Assembly: GCF_003634045.1 (NCBI RefSeq)
Contig: NZ_RBIM01000002.1
Span: 372,001 to 436,000 of the forward strand
Direction: 5' to 3'
Source of the DNA: Maricaulis maris
GTDB taxonomy: Bacteria; Pseudomonadota; Alphaproteobacteria; Caulobacterales; Maricaulaceae
Length of the DNA: 64,000 nucleotides
The number at the start of each line of letters is the position of its first letter. Positions within the stretch are counted from its first letter, which is position 1. The translations under genes and the position numbers were made by a program. The notes beneath the pieces were generated by a model. That model saw nothing but the letters and a program-made list of their open reading frames with translations. It was not told the origin of the DNA and did no database searches. Below are positions 18,700-25,539 of the stretch, one piece after another.

Positions 18700-19170
18700 A
18701 TGAGTGAACTCAAAACCGGCGACCTTGCTCCGACTTTCAAACTGCCCGCCGATGGCGGTGACGAGATCGACCTCGCAAACCTGCGCGGCCAGATCGTCGT
18801 CCTCTATATGTATCCCAAGGACGACACCCCCGGCTGTACCACAGAAGCCCTCGATTTCACGGCGGCAAGCGCGGCTTTTGCCAATGCCGGCGCAGTCGTC
18901 ATCGGCCTGTCCAAGGATAGCGTCAAAAGACATGACAATTTCAAGGCCAAACATGGGTTGCAGGTGCGTCTGGTCTCGGACCCGGAGGGCGAGACCATTG
19001 AAGCCTACGGGTCCTGGGTGCTCAAAAAACTCTATGGGCGCGAATATATGGGCATTGATCGCTCAACCTTTCTGATCGATCGCGAAGGCCGGATTGCCCG
19101 TATCTGGCACAAGGTCAAAGTGAAAGGTCATGTCGATGAGGTCATCGGGGCCGTGCGCGAACTTGGCTGA
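18700..19170 (+). CDS. bcp: Thioredoxin-dependent peroxiredoxin, BCP/PrxQ family
   Basis: A 156-residue peroxiredoxin reducing hydrogen peroxide and organic hydroperoxides. The peroxidatic cysteine is Cys46 in DDTPGCTTEALDF, with the supporting Pro and Thr. The resolving cysteine usually five residues later is replaced by Leu51 and no other cysteine exists, so this is a one-cysteine form needing an external thiol. The start at 18700 (MSELKTGDLAPTF) follows a GGGAAATGAC leader; a longer in-frame version would begin inside the oppositely oriented AsmA-like gene. It overlaps the next gene by up to 41 nt. Confidence 0.93.
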   Translation: MSELKTGDLAPTFKLPADGGDEIDLANLRGQIVVLYMYPKDDTPGCTTEALDFTAASAAFANAGAVVIGLSKDSVKRHDNFKAKHGLQVRLVSDPEGETIEAYGSWVLKKLYGREYMGIDRSTFLIDREGRIARIWHKVKVKGHVDEVIGAVRELG

Positions 19171-19978
19171 CGCAGGCGACATTCTGACCCTGGCCCGCAG
19201 CGTGTTGGCGACGGCATCGCCGGACGCCAAGGCGGACCGGGCCCGCGAGGTGGCTGCGCTTTGGCGAGCCGGCCGGGCGCCACTGCCAATGCAGGGCGTC
19301 ATTCCGGCCGATCACCCGGCCAGGCCGGACCGCCCCCGGCTTGTCGCCCCGGCCGATGTCCCGCGGCGGCGGTTGAACAGCCCGGCCGGACGGGTGGCCT
19401 TGCTGCACGCCGTCGCCCATATCGAGTTCAACGCCATTGATCTCGCCTTCGACATGCTGGCCCGCTATGCCCTCGACGACGCGCTGGCCGACGAGGCCCG
19501 CACGGCCTTTATTGATGACTGGATCGGTGTCGGCGACGACGAGGCTCGCCATTTTCGCCTCATTACCGGACGCTTGGCCGAACTCGGCGCCGGCTACGGT
19601 GATTTTCCGGCCCATAGCGGGTTGTGGGACGCGGCGATGGCAACGCGCGATTCGCTGGCCGGCCGCCTCGCCGTCGCGCCGCTCGTGCTGGAGGCCCGCG
19701 GGCTGGATGTGACACCCGGCATGATCAACCGGCTCGTCTCTGCCGGGGACACGGTCAGTGCCGACTGCCTGCGGACGATCTACACCGAGGAAATCGGTCA
19801 TGTCGCCGCCGGAGCGCGCTGGTTTCGCCACGTTGCGGCGCGCGCTGGCGAGGATCCGGTGACCTGGTTCCAAGCTCTTGTACGCAAACACTTCAGTAGT
19901 GGTTTGAAACCGCCCTTCAACGCCGAGGCGCGGTTGCGCGCCGATCTGCCGCCCGAATTTTACGAGACGCTGATATAG
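19130..19978 (+). CDS. Ferritin-like DUF455 protein
   Basis: A DUF455 protein, a member of the ferritin-like superfamily with a probable di-iron or metal site. Helical segments carry the expected carboxylate/histidine pattern: HAVAHIEFNAIDLAFDM, DDEARHFRLI and YTEEIGHVAAGARWF. The first ATG at 19130 overlaps the peroxiredoxin gene by 41 nt; a TTG at 19163 with an 8-nt overlap is an alternative, because the first dozen residues look non-conserved. Linkage to a peroxiredoxin suggests peroxide or iron handling, an inference only. The enzymatic reaction of the family is not established. Confidence 0.88.
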   Translation: MSMRSSGPCANLADAGDILTLARSVLATASPDAKADRAREVAALWRAGRAPLPMQGVIPADHPARPDRPRLVAPADVPRRRLNSPAGRVALLHAVAHIEFNAIDLAFDMLARYALDDALADEARTAFIDDWIGVGDDEARHFRLITGRLAELGAGYGDFPAHSGLWDAAMATRDSLAGRLAVAPLVLEARGLDVTPGMINRLVSAGDTVSADCLRTIYTEEIGHVAAGARWFRHVAARAGEDPVTWFQALVRKHFSSGLKPPFNAEARLRADLPPEFYETLI

Positions 19979-20079
19979 TCCGGCGCATCTCTTGCATCGG
20001 ACTTGTTGATATTGGGGCCGGTTTTGTGTCACATGCTCGCCTTGGGGCCCGGGGCAATCAGAACAGAGCGGCGTACTGC

Positions 20080-21321
20080 ATGTTCACAAGAGTGAAAGAA
20101 GCTGTTTGGGGAACGGCTGAGCGCTGGTTTCCGGACCGGCAGATCTACCATCGGTCCGATGGTCAGGTTCGCTATTTTGCGATCTCCACCACAGTCCAGA
20201 TTTCAGCCCTGCTTGGCGCGACCGTCCTTGCCGGCTGGCTTTGCTTCTCAACCGTCTCCGTTGCCTTCCATGGCCAAGCCATGGCGGCCAAGGAAGACGA
20301 GATTGAGCGTGAGCGTCTCGAATCACACCGCCTCGTCGCCGAAGCACGTGCTACCGAGGCGACGGCCATCTCGCTGATGGAATCGCGGATGGAGGAATTC
20401 GACCGCACCGCCTACGAGTTCCAGATGCGCCACGAAACGCTGCGTCAGCTGGTCGAATTTGCCGAACAATTGACCGGTCAGGAGATGGAGCCATCCCCTG
20501 CCCTTGCCGATGGCCGTGTCCTGATGGCCGCCACACCGGCCGATCCGACACCGCGCGAAGCCCGTGATCCACTGATCGCAATCGCTGCGACCGTGTCCGG
20601 AGAGCCAGAAGACCAAATCAGTTATCTGATGGGCGAACAGGACAGCGTGCTGGCCCAGGCCGAGGATGCGACCGAAGCCCGCCTGCAAAACCTGCGCGCC
20701 GTGCTGCGGCTGACAGGCCTCAACCTGGAAGACGTAATCGCCGAAAATCGCGACAGCGCCGAGACCGGTGGCCCGTTCATTCCGATTTCCGAATCCGGTG
20801 CCTTTGCCTCATCGTCGGTGAATATCGACCAAGCTTTCTCCAGCCGGATTGCGCGCATCGCGTCACGCCTTCTGGAAGTGGAAGAACTGGAAGATTTTGT
20901 CGAGGCTGGCCCGCTGGGCGCACCCGTCGGTGACACTTATCGCCAGACCAGTGATTTCGGGGTCCGGATCGATCCGTTCAATGGTCGTCCAACCTCCCAC
21001 CGCGGCATGGACTTCGCCGCCTATCGCCGCGCACCGATCGAAGCAACGGGGCCGGGCCGGGTTATTTACGCCGGCTGGCGGGGCGGCTATGGTCGTTGCG
21101 TGGAGATTGATCATGGTTACGGCTTCGTGACCCGTTACGGTCACCTCCACGAAATCGACGTGCGGCGTGGTGATACAGTCGAACGCGGTCAGCGTATCGG
21201 GGGGATGGGGTCCACGGGACGCAGTACGGCCACGCACCTGCACTATGAAATCTGGTATAACGGATCGGCAATCGATCCTGAGCGTTTATTGAGAGCTGGC
21301 CAATATGTTCAACAAGGGTAA
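20080..21321 (+). CDS. Membrane-anchored M23 peptidoglycan endopeptidase (LmdC-like)
   Basis: A 413-residue bitopic protein: short cytoplasmic tail, one membrane segment (near residues 37-60, ISALLGATVLAGWLCFSTVSV), a periplasmic coiled coil (about 70-140) and a C-terminal LytM/M23 domain. The zinc residues are present in HRGMDFA (His and Asp) and HLHYE (last His), with YGHLHEI carrying another conserved His, so it should be an active endopeptidase cutting peptide crosslinks. The ATG at 20080 is preferred to an earlier in-frame start at 20026 because the upstream part is non-conserved. It overlaps the bactofilin gene by 17 nt, a pairing known from budding alphaproteobacteria where bactofilin positions such a hydrolase. 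Confidence 0.9.
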   Translation: MFTRVKEAVWGTAERWFPDRQIYHRSDGQVRYFAISTTVQISALLGATVLAGWLCFSTVSVAFHGQAMAAKEDEIERERLESHRLVAEARATEATAISLMESRMEEFDRTAYEFQMRHETLRQLVEFAEQLTGQEMEPSPALADGRVLMAATPADPTPREARDPLIAIAATVSGEPEDQISYLMGEQDSVLAQAEDATEARLQNLRAVLRLTGLNLEDVIAENRDSAETGGPFIPISESGAFASSSVNIDQAFSSRIARIASRLLEVEELEDFVEAGPLGAPVGDTYRQTSDFGVRIDPFNGRPTSHRGMDFAAYRRAPIEATGPGRVIYAGWRGGYGRCVEIDHGYGFVTRYGHLHEIDVRRGDTVERGQRIGGMGSTGRSTATHLHYEIWYNGSAIDPERLLRAGQYVQQG

Positions 21322-21856
21322 CAAAGACTCTTCGTCTCCCGAGACCGGTGCGTACAGCGCCCCCCCGAAAAGGACCGCCATGAAATCGAAAGCCCCCTCC
21401 ATTCTTTCCGGTGATCTCGTTCTGACCGGTACGATCGTTTCCGACGGTGAAATCCAACTGGATGGCACGGTCGATGGCGATATCCGCGCGGGCTCGCTGA
21501 TCATTGGCGAAGACGCAACCGTGTCCGGCGAAGTCCAGGCTGAGACCGTTGTCATCCGTGGCCGCGTCACCGGCAGTGTTCGCGCCCGTCAGGTACAGCT
21601 TGCCTCGACAGCACGGATCGAGGGCGACATCGTCCATGCTGCCCTGTCCGTGGAAAGCGGTGCTTTCTTCGATGGTCATTGCCGCCACTCCTCCGATCCG
21701 CTGAAAGATAGCGGCGGCGCCAAACCGGCTGCCAAGGACAATGGCGTGAAGGCTGAGCCTGCCGCCAAAGCCGACAGCAAGCCGCCGGCACCCAGCAAGG
21801 CCCAGGACCCGCTCGGTTCGCTGGAGCCACCGGTCGCGAGCAAGTCCGGCTTCTAG
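21305..21856 (+). CDS. Bactofilin
   Basis: A 183-residue bactofilin, a nucleotide-independent cytoskeletal polymer subunit. The central beta-helix core (about residues 33-130) shows the regular short repeats, e.g. SGDLVLTGTIVSDGEIQLDG and GDIRAGSLIIGEDATVSG. The N-terminal tail, beginning MFNKGNKDSS, is a probable membrane-targeting segment and the C-terminal tail is Lys/Pro/Ala-rich. It begins inside the M23 gene (17-nt overlap), implying coupled synthesis, and is followed by a strong terminator. It probably forms a membrane-associated patch that localises the M23 enzyme at sites of curved growth. Confidence 0.94.
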   Translation: MFNKGNKDSSSPETGAYSAPPKRTAMKSKAPSILSGDLVLTGTIVSDGEIQLDGTVDGDIRAGSLIIGEDATVSGEVQAETVVIRGRVTGSVRARQVQLASTARIEGDIVHAALSVESGAFFDGHCRHSSDPLKDSGGAKPAAKDNGVKAEPAAKADSKPPAPSKAQDPLGSLEPPVASKSGF

Positions 21857-21880
21857 CCAAAATCGACACCGATCATGAAA

Positions 21881-21910
21881 ACCGGCGCTCCATCCGAGCG
21901 CCGGTTTTTT
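21881..21910 (+). terminator. Rho-independent terminator after bactofilin
   Basis: Perfect 10-bp stem ACCGGCGCTC (21881-21890) and GAGCGCCGGT (21896-21905), loop CATCC, then a six-T run. Confidence 0.93.
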
Positions 21911-22011
21911 GTGCGCGTGACCACGAGCCGTGTCTCGCCGTTACATTTAGCACTATTTTACAACAACTTGACCCGTAGCTAGCGCATACCCTTCACAGCC
22001 CACGCGTTTCG

Positions 22012-22044
22012 CACAGACAAGTTTGCAATATAAACTTGTCTGTG
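22012..22044. promoter_or_regulatory. 33-bp perfect inverted repeat, probable repressor operator
   Basis: Arms CACAGACAAGTTT (22012-22024) and AAACTTGTCTGTG (22032-22044) are exact reverse complements around GCAATAT. The right half begins inside a possible -10 element TATAAA (22029-22034), 36 nt before the acyltransferase ATG. The size and symmetry are those of a TetR-type operator. There is no T run, so it is not a terminator. Confidence 0.6.
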
Positions 22045-22079
22045 GTACATGATCGGCAACTCACAAACCGGAGCCCTTC

Positions 22080-23297
22080 ATGCCCCTCTCGCCTTCACCC
22101 CGAATTCACGCGCTCGACGCGGTGCGTGCACTCGCCCTCTTTCTCGGCGTGGTGCTGCACGCTTCCATGTCCTTCATTCCCGGAATTCCGATCTGGATCG
22201 TCCAGGATAGCCAAGCCACGGCCGGGTTCAGCCTTGGCTTTTTTGTTCCGCACATTTTCCGGATGGTCCTGTTCTTCATGATTGCCGGCTACTTCGCCCA
22301 CATGGCGCTGGGACGACGCGGCATTCTCGGCCTCGCCCTCGACCGCGCCAAACGCATTGCCCTGCCACTGGCGGCCTTGTGGATGCCCATCTTCGCCCTG
22401 ATTGTGACGGTGGTAATCTGGGGCGCCATCAAGGCGAATGGCGGCGAAGCGCCGCAGCAGGAAACCCCGCCACTGACCGCGCAGAATTTCCCACTGACCC
22501 ATCTGTGGTTCCTCTACATGCTGGTGATTTTCAACGCCGTCTCCCTGCCGCTGACAGCGCTGGTGCGCCTGATCGACCGTTCGGACCTGAGTGGCAAACT
22601 GATTGATGCCATAACCGGTCTTCTGGCCCGAACCCCGCTCGGCACCCTTCTGCTCGCAGCTCCGCTGGCGATTTGGTTCATCACAACCCCGATGTGGATG
22701 AGCTGGTTCGGCATTCCGACACCGGATACCGGTCTTCTCCCCAATACCGGCGCGCTGATCGCCTATGGCACGGCGTTCGCCGCCGGCTGGGCCGCCCATC
22801 GCTGCAGCGATCTCGTGCTGACGGCCTGGAAGCGTGCCTGGCACATCAATCTTGGCATCGCCATCGCGCTGACGACCTGGCTGGTCATGGAACTTGGCAT
22901 GACGCCGAATTTCACCCCGGTCGGTCCGGGCATGGACCGGCTGCCCGTCGCGGCAGCCTATACACTGGCGATCTGGACATGGACATTCGGCCTGACCGGC
23001 GCAGCCCTGGTGATCTTCTCGCGCGAGAACAGGGTCTGGCGTTATCTGGCGGACGCGTCCTACTGGGTCTATCTGATGCACTTGCCGCTGGTGATGGCGC
23101 TGCAGGTCGCCCTGTCCGATGTCGCACTTCCGGGGCTGGTCAAACTGCCCCTGATCCTGGCGATCAGCTTTGCCATCCTGCTCGGGACCTATCAGTTGAT
23201 CGTCCGGCATACCTGGATCGGTGGTTGGCTGAATGGGCGGCGGGCCAGCAAGGTCCGCTCGGAAGACGCGCGCATACCCGCTGATGCATCCGCGTGA
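22080..23297 (+). CDS. Acyltransferase-3 family membrane protein (OpgC/MdoC-like)
   Basis: A 405-residue integral membrane protein with about ten hydrophobic segments and the acyltransferase-3 fold. The N-terminal RIHALDAVRALALFLGVVLHASMSF holds the conserved Asp, Arg and His, and the C-terminal part has the family pattern SYWVYLMHLPLV. Members transfer acetyl, succinyl or other acyl groups to surface glycans, lipids or periplasmic glucans. The nearest group by motif is the OpgC/MdoC-like set; the acceptor is unknown. Expression is probably controlled through the inverted repeat at 22012-22044. Confidence 0.85.
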   Translation: MPLSPSPRIHALDAVRALALFLGVVLHASMSFIPGIPIWIVQDSQATAGFSLGFFVPHIFRMVLFFMIAGYFAHMALGRRGILGLALDRAKRIALPLAALWMPIFALIVTVVIWGAIKANGGEAPQQETPPLTAQNFPLTHLWFLYMLVIFNAVSLPLTALVRLIDRSDLSGKLIDAITGLLARTPLGTLLLAAPLAIWFITTPMWMSWFGIPTPDTGLLPNTGALIAYGTAFAAGWAAHRCSDLVLTAWKRAWHINLGIAIALTTWLVMELGMTPNFTPVGPGMDRLPVAAAYTLAIWTWTFGLTGAALVIFSRENRVWRYLADASYWVYLMHLPLVMALQVALSDVALPGLVKLPLILAISFAILLGTYQLIVRHTWIGGWLNGRRASKVRSEDARIPADASA

Positions 23298-23311
23298 ATC
23301 AAGACATAGTG

Positions 23312-23338
23312 CCGGCGCGCCCGCTTTGGGCGCGCCGG
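23312..23338. repeat. GC-rich intergenic inverted repeat
   Basis: CCGGCGCGCCC (23312-23322) and GGGCGCGCCGG (23328-23338) with a GCTTT loop form a very stable 11-bp hairpin between the acyltransferase stop and the next gene. There is no T run downstream, so it is more likely a transcript-stabilising or partial-attenuating hairpin than a classical terminator. Confidence 0.6.
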
Positions 23339-23357
23339 AATTCGTCCGAGGAAGCCC

Positions 23358-23978
23358 ATGACCGATGAACTCGCAACAGCCCGCGCCGATCTCGCTTTCC
23401 TGCGAACACTTGCCGAGGGCGACCCGCGCCCTTCGGCAGGTGCCGGCCTGTTGCTGATGTCGGCCGGACTCCTTTACGGGCTTGAAACACTCATCCATTG
23501 GGTCGGTATCAGCGACCTTGTTACCTTGCCGGGCTGGGTCCATCTGACGGCCGCGGTTGGCGCGACCGGCGGCTTCATGCTCGCGCTTGTCATCATACTC
23601 TGGATGGATCGCAAGCAGCCGACCGGAACAGCAATGCGCAAGGCCTATGAGACCGCGTTCCAGGCGGCCGGGCTGGCCAATCTCGCCATGGTCTTCGTAT
23701 TCGGATTCAACGCATTCAAGACCGAGAACTTCGCGCTCTGGCTCTACTATATACCCGTCGTTTTCGCCCTGCAGGGCGCGGCCTGGTTTGTCGCCGCCCG
23801 TGTCCAGAAACGTCTTTGGTATGGCGTTGTGGCGATCGGTTGGTACCTGGCCGCCGCAGCGCTCGGCCTGACGATGGGCTCGCCCGGCCTGTTCAATCTG
23901 GTCACATCGGTGGCCCTGTTCGGGCTGATGGCCGTACCGGGGTTCGTGATGTGGCGGTTGTCCCGCGCCGCAGACTGA
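23358..23978 (+). CDS. Six-helix membrane protein of unknown function
   Basis: A 206-residue protein with an N-terminal soluble stretch (about 1-25, MTDELATARADLAFLRTLAEG) and roughly six hydrophobic segments. I do not recognise a named domain. The RTLAEGDPRP-type N-terminus and even helix spacing resemble small membrane proteins found beside winged-helix regulators in alphaproteobacteria. The regulator gene starts 10 nt after its stop, so the two form a transcription unit. No catalytic motif is visible. Confidence 0.8.
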   Translation: MTDELATARADLAFLRTLAEGDPRPSAGAGLLLMSAGLLYGLETLIHWVGISDLVTLPGWVHLTAAVGATGGFMLALVIILWMDRKQPTGTAMRKAYETAFQAAGLANLAMVFVFGFNAFKTENFALWLYYIPVVFALQGAAWFVAARVQKRLWYGVVAIGWYLAAAALGLTMGSPGLFNLVTSVALFGLMAVPGFVMWRLSRAAD

Positions 23979-23988
23979 CAGGTCTGCG

Positions 23989-24312
23989 ATGAGCACGCCC
24001 CCGATCGGCCAGATCGACGAGATCATCCACGGACGGCTAAGGCTCGGCGTGATGACCTATCTCGCCCAAGCCGAAGCCGCCGACTTCAACGAATTGAAAA
24101 CTGCACTGGGCGCGACCCAGGGCAATCTCTCGGTCCATCTTCGCAAGCTCGAAGAAGCCGGATATGTCACCATCGAGAAAAGTTTTCTCGATCGCAAACC
24201 CTTGACGCGCGTGCGAATTTCGAAGTCCGGCCGGGCCGCATTCGGCCGCTATGTCGACGCCATGGCGAACCTGCTCGGACGCCTGGACGGGACCGACAAG
24301 GCGGGAGGCTAG
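23989..24312 (+). CDS. Winged-helix transcriptional regulator
   Basis: A 107-residue DNA-binding protein with the ArsR/MarR-like winged helix of the HTH_34 type. [28 protein letters not shown] leads into the recognition helix [17 protein letters not shown] and a wing with [15 protein letters not shown]. There is no ligand-binding domain or metal-binding cysteine set. It is co-transcribed with the six-helix membrane protein upstream, which it probably regulates or which may sequester it. Its TAG stop interlocks with the prfB stop in CTAG. Confidence 0.9.
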   Translation: MSTPPIGQIDEIIHGRLRLGVMTYLAQAEAADFNELKTALGATQGNLSVHLRKLEEAGYVTIEKSFLDRKPLTRVRISKSGRAAFGRYVDAMANLLGRLDGTDKAGG

Positions 24313-25437
24313 GCCTCCTCCTCGTCCCCGCCAACACGAGCTGCCAGGGCTGCGGCCATGAACGCGTCGAGATCGCCGTCGAGCACACCGCCGGTGTTCG
24401 ACGTCTCCACATTGGTCCGCAGGTCCTTGACCATCTGATAGGGCTGCAGGACGTAGGAGCGGATCTGGTGACCCCAGCCAATCTCACTCTTGCTGTCGGC
24501 TTCGGCCTGGGCCGCGGCTTCGCGGCGCTGCAGCTCGATCTCGTAGACACGCGCCCGCAACATGTCCCAGGCCTGCGTCCGGTTCTTGTGCTGCGAGCGG
24601 TCATTTTGACACTGCACGACGACCGCTTTTTCCTCGCCTGGCATGTCATAGGTCAGGCGGACGGCACTGTCGGTCTTGTTGATGTGCTGACCACCGGCGC
24701 CAGAGGCACGATAGGTGTCGGTGCGCACTTTCGAGACATCAATATCGACCTCGATTGCATCATCGATCTGCGGATAGACGCCGACGGAGGAGAAGCTGGT
24801 ATGGCGGCGGGCGCTTGAATCAAACGGCGATATCCGCACCAGGCGATGTACGCCGGCCTCGGTCTTCAGCCAGCCATAGGCATTCTCGCCCTTGACCAGG
24901 ATGGTGGTGGATTTCAGACCCGCCTCCTCGCCGGCCTGCTCTTCCATCGTTTCCACTTTGTAGCCATGCGCATTCGCCCAGCGTGAATACATGCGCGCCA
25001 GCATGGCGGCCCAGTCCTGGCTTTCCGTACCACCGGCGCCGGAATGGATTTCAACGAAGGCGTCATTGCCGTCGGCCTCGCCGGAGAGCAGCGTCTCCAG
25101 CTGGGCGCGGCGCATGCGCTCACCGAGATGGCCGAGGCCGGCGACGGCCTCCTCGATCATGTCGGCATCGTCTTCCATCTCGGCCAGCTCGATGATTTCG
25201 AGACTGTCGGAGAGTTCCTGCTCGGCCTCGATCACGGTCTTGATCGCCGCGTCGAGCCGGTTGCGTTCGCGCATCAGGACCTGCGCCTGCTGCGGCTGGT
25301 TCCAGAAGTCGGGGTCTTCCGACTTCGCATTCAGTTCATCGAGACGTTTCTGGGCTGTATCCCAGTCAAAGACGCCTCCTCAGCAGGCCAACTGCCTGCT
25401 GGATTTCGTCGGACAGGGTCTGGATGTCTGCACGCAT
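24309..25437 (-). CDS. prfB: Peptide chain release factor 2, with programmed +1 frameshift
   Basis: Release factor recognising UAA/UGA. Translation starts at the ATG at 25437 and meets an in-frame TGA after 23 codons (25366-25368). A +1 shift at CTT-TGA continues in the frame running to 24309, giving 375 residues. Upstream of the shift is a Shine-Dalgarno-like AGGAGG (25375-25380), three bases before CTT: the standard RF2 autoregulatory site. After the shift comes [15 protein letters not shown]. The SPF codon-recognition motif is at 203-205 and the catalytic GGQ at 248-250, close to the E. coli positions. A prediction starting at 25274 would miss the first 54 residues. Low RF2 favours shifting and so raises synthesis. 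Confidence 0.95.
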
Positions 25438-25479
25438 GGGCGTTCAATCCTGCGATTCTTCAAACCGGTTGCTCACAAG

Positions 25480-25508
25480 GGGATAATCAGCACGCGCGCC
25501 TCAGACAA
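25480..25508 (-). promoter_or_regulatory. Candidate prfB promoter
   Basis: On the minus strand, TTGTCT (25503-25508) and TATCCC (25480-25485) are separated by 17 nt, about 43 nt upstream of the prfB ATG, in the gap after the PBP1a gene. Moderate match to a sigma-70-type promoter. Confidence 0.35.
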
Positions 25509-25539
25509 GCCGTGGCCGCACTGACGGTCGGAACCGTAC

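Noticed and set aside
22095-24026. Minus-strand frame of 643 codons opposite the acyltransferase
   Set aside because: Extremely Gln/Arg/Gly-rich, no motifs, and covers three plus-strand genes.
25274-25437. Apparent nonsense mutation near the prfB start
   Set aside because: It is the conserved RF2 frameshift site, not a pseudogene lesion.
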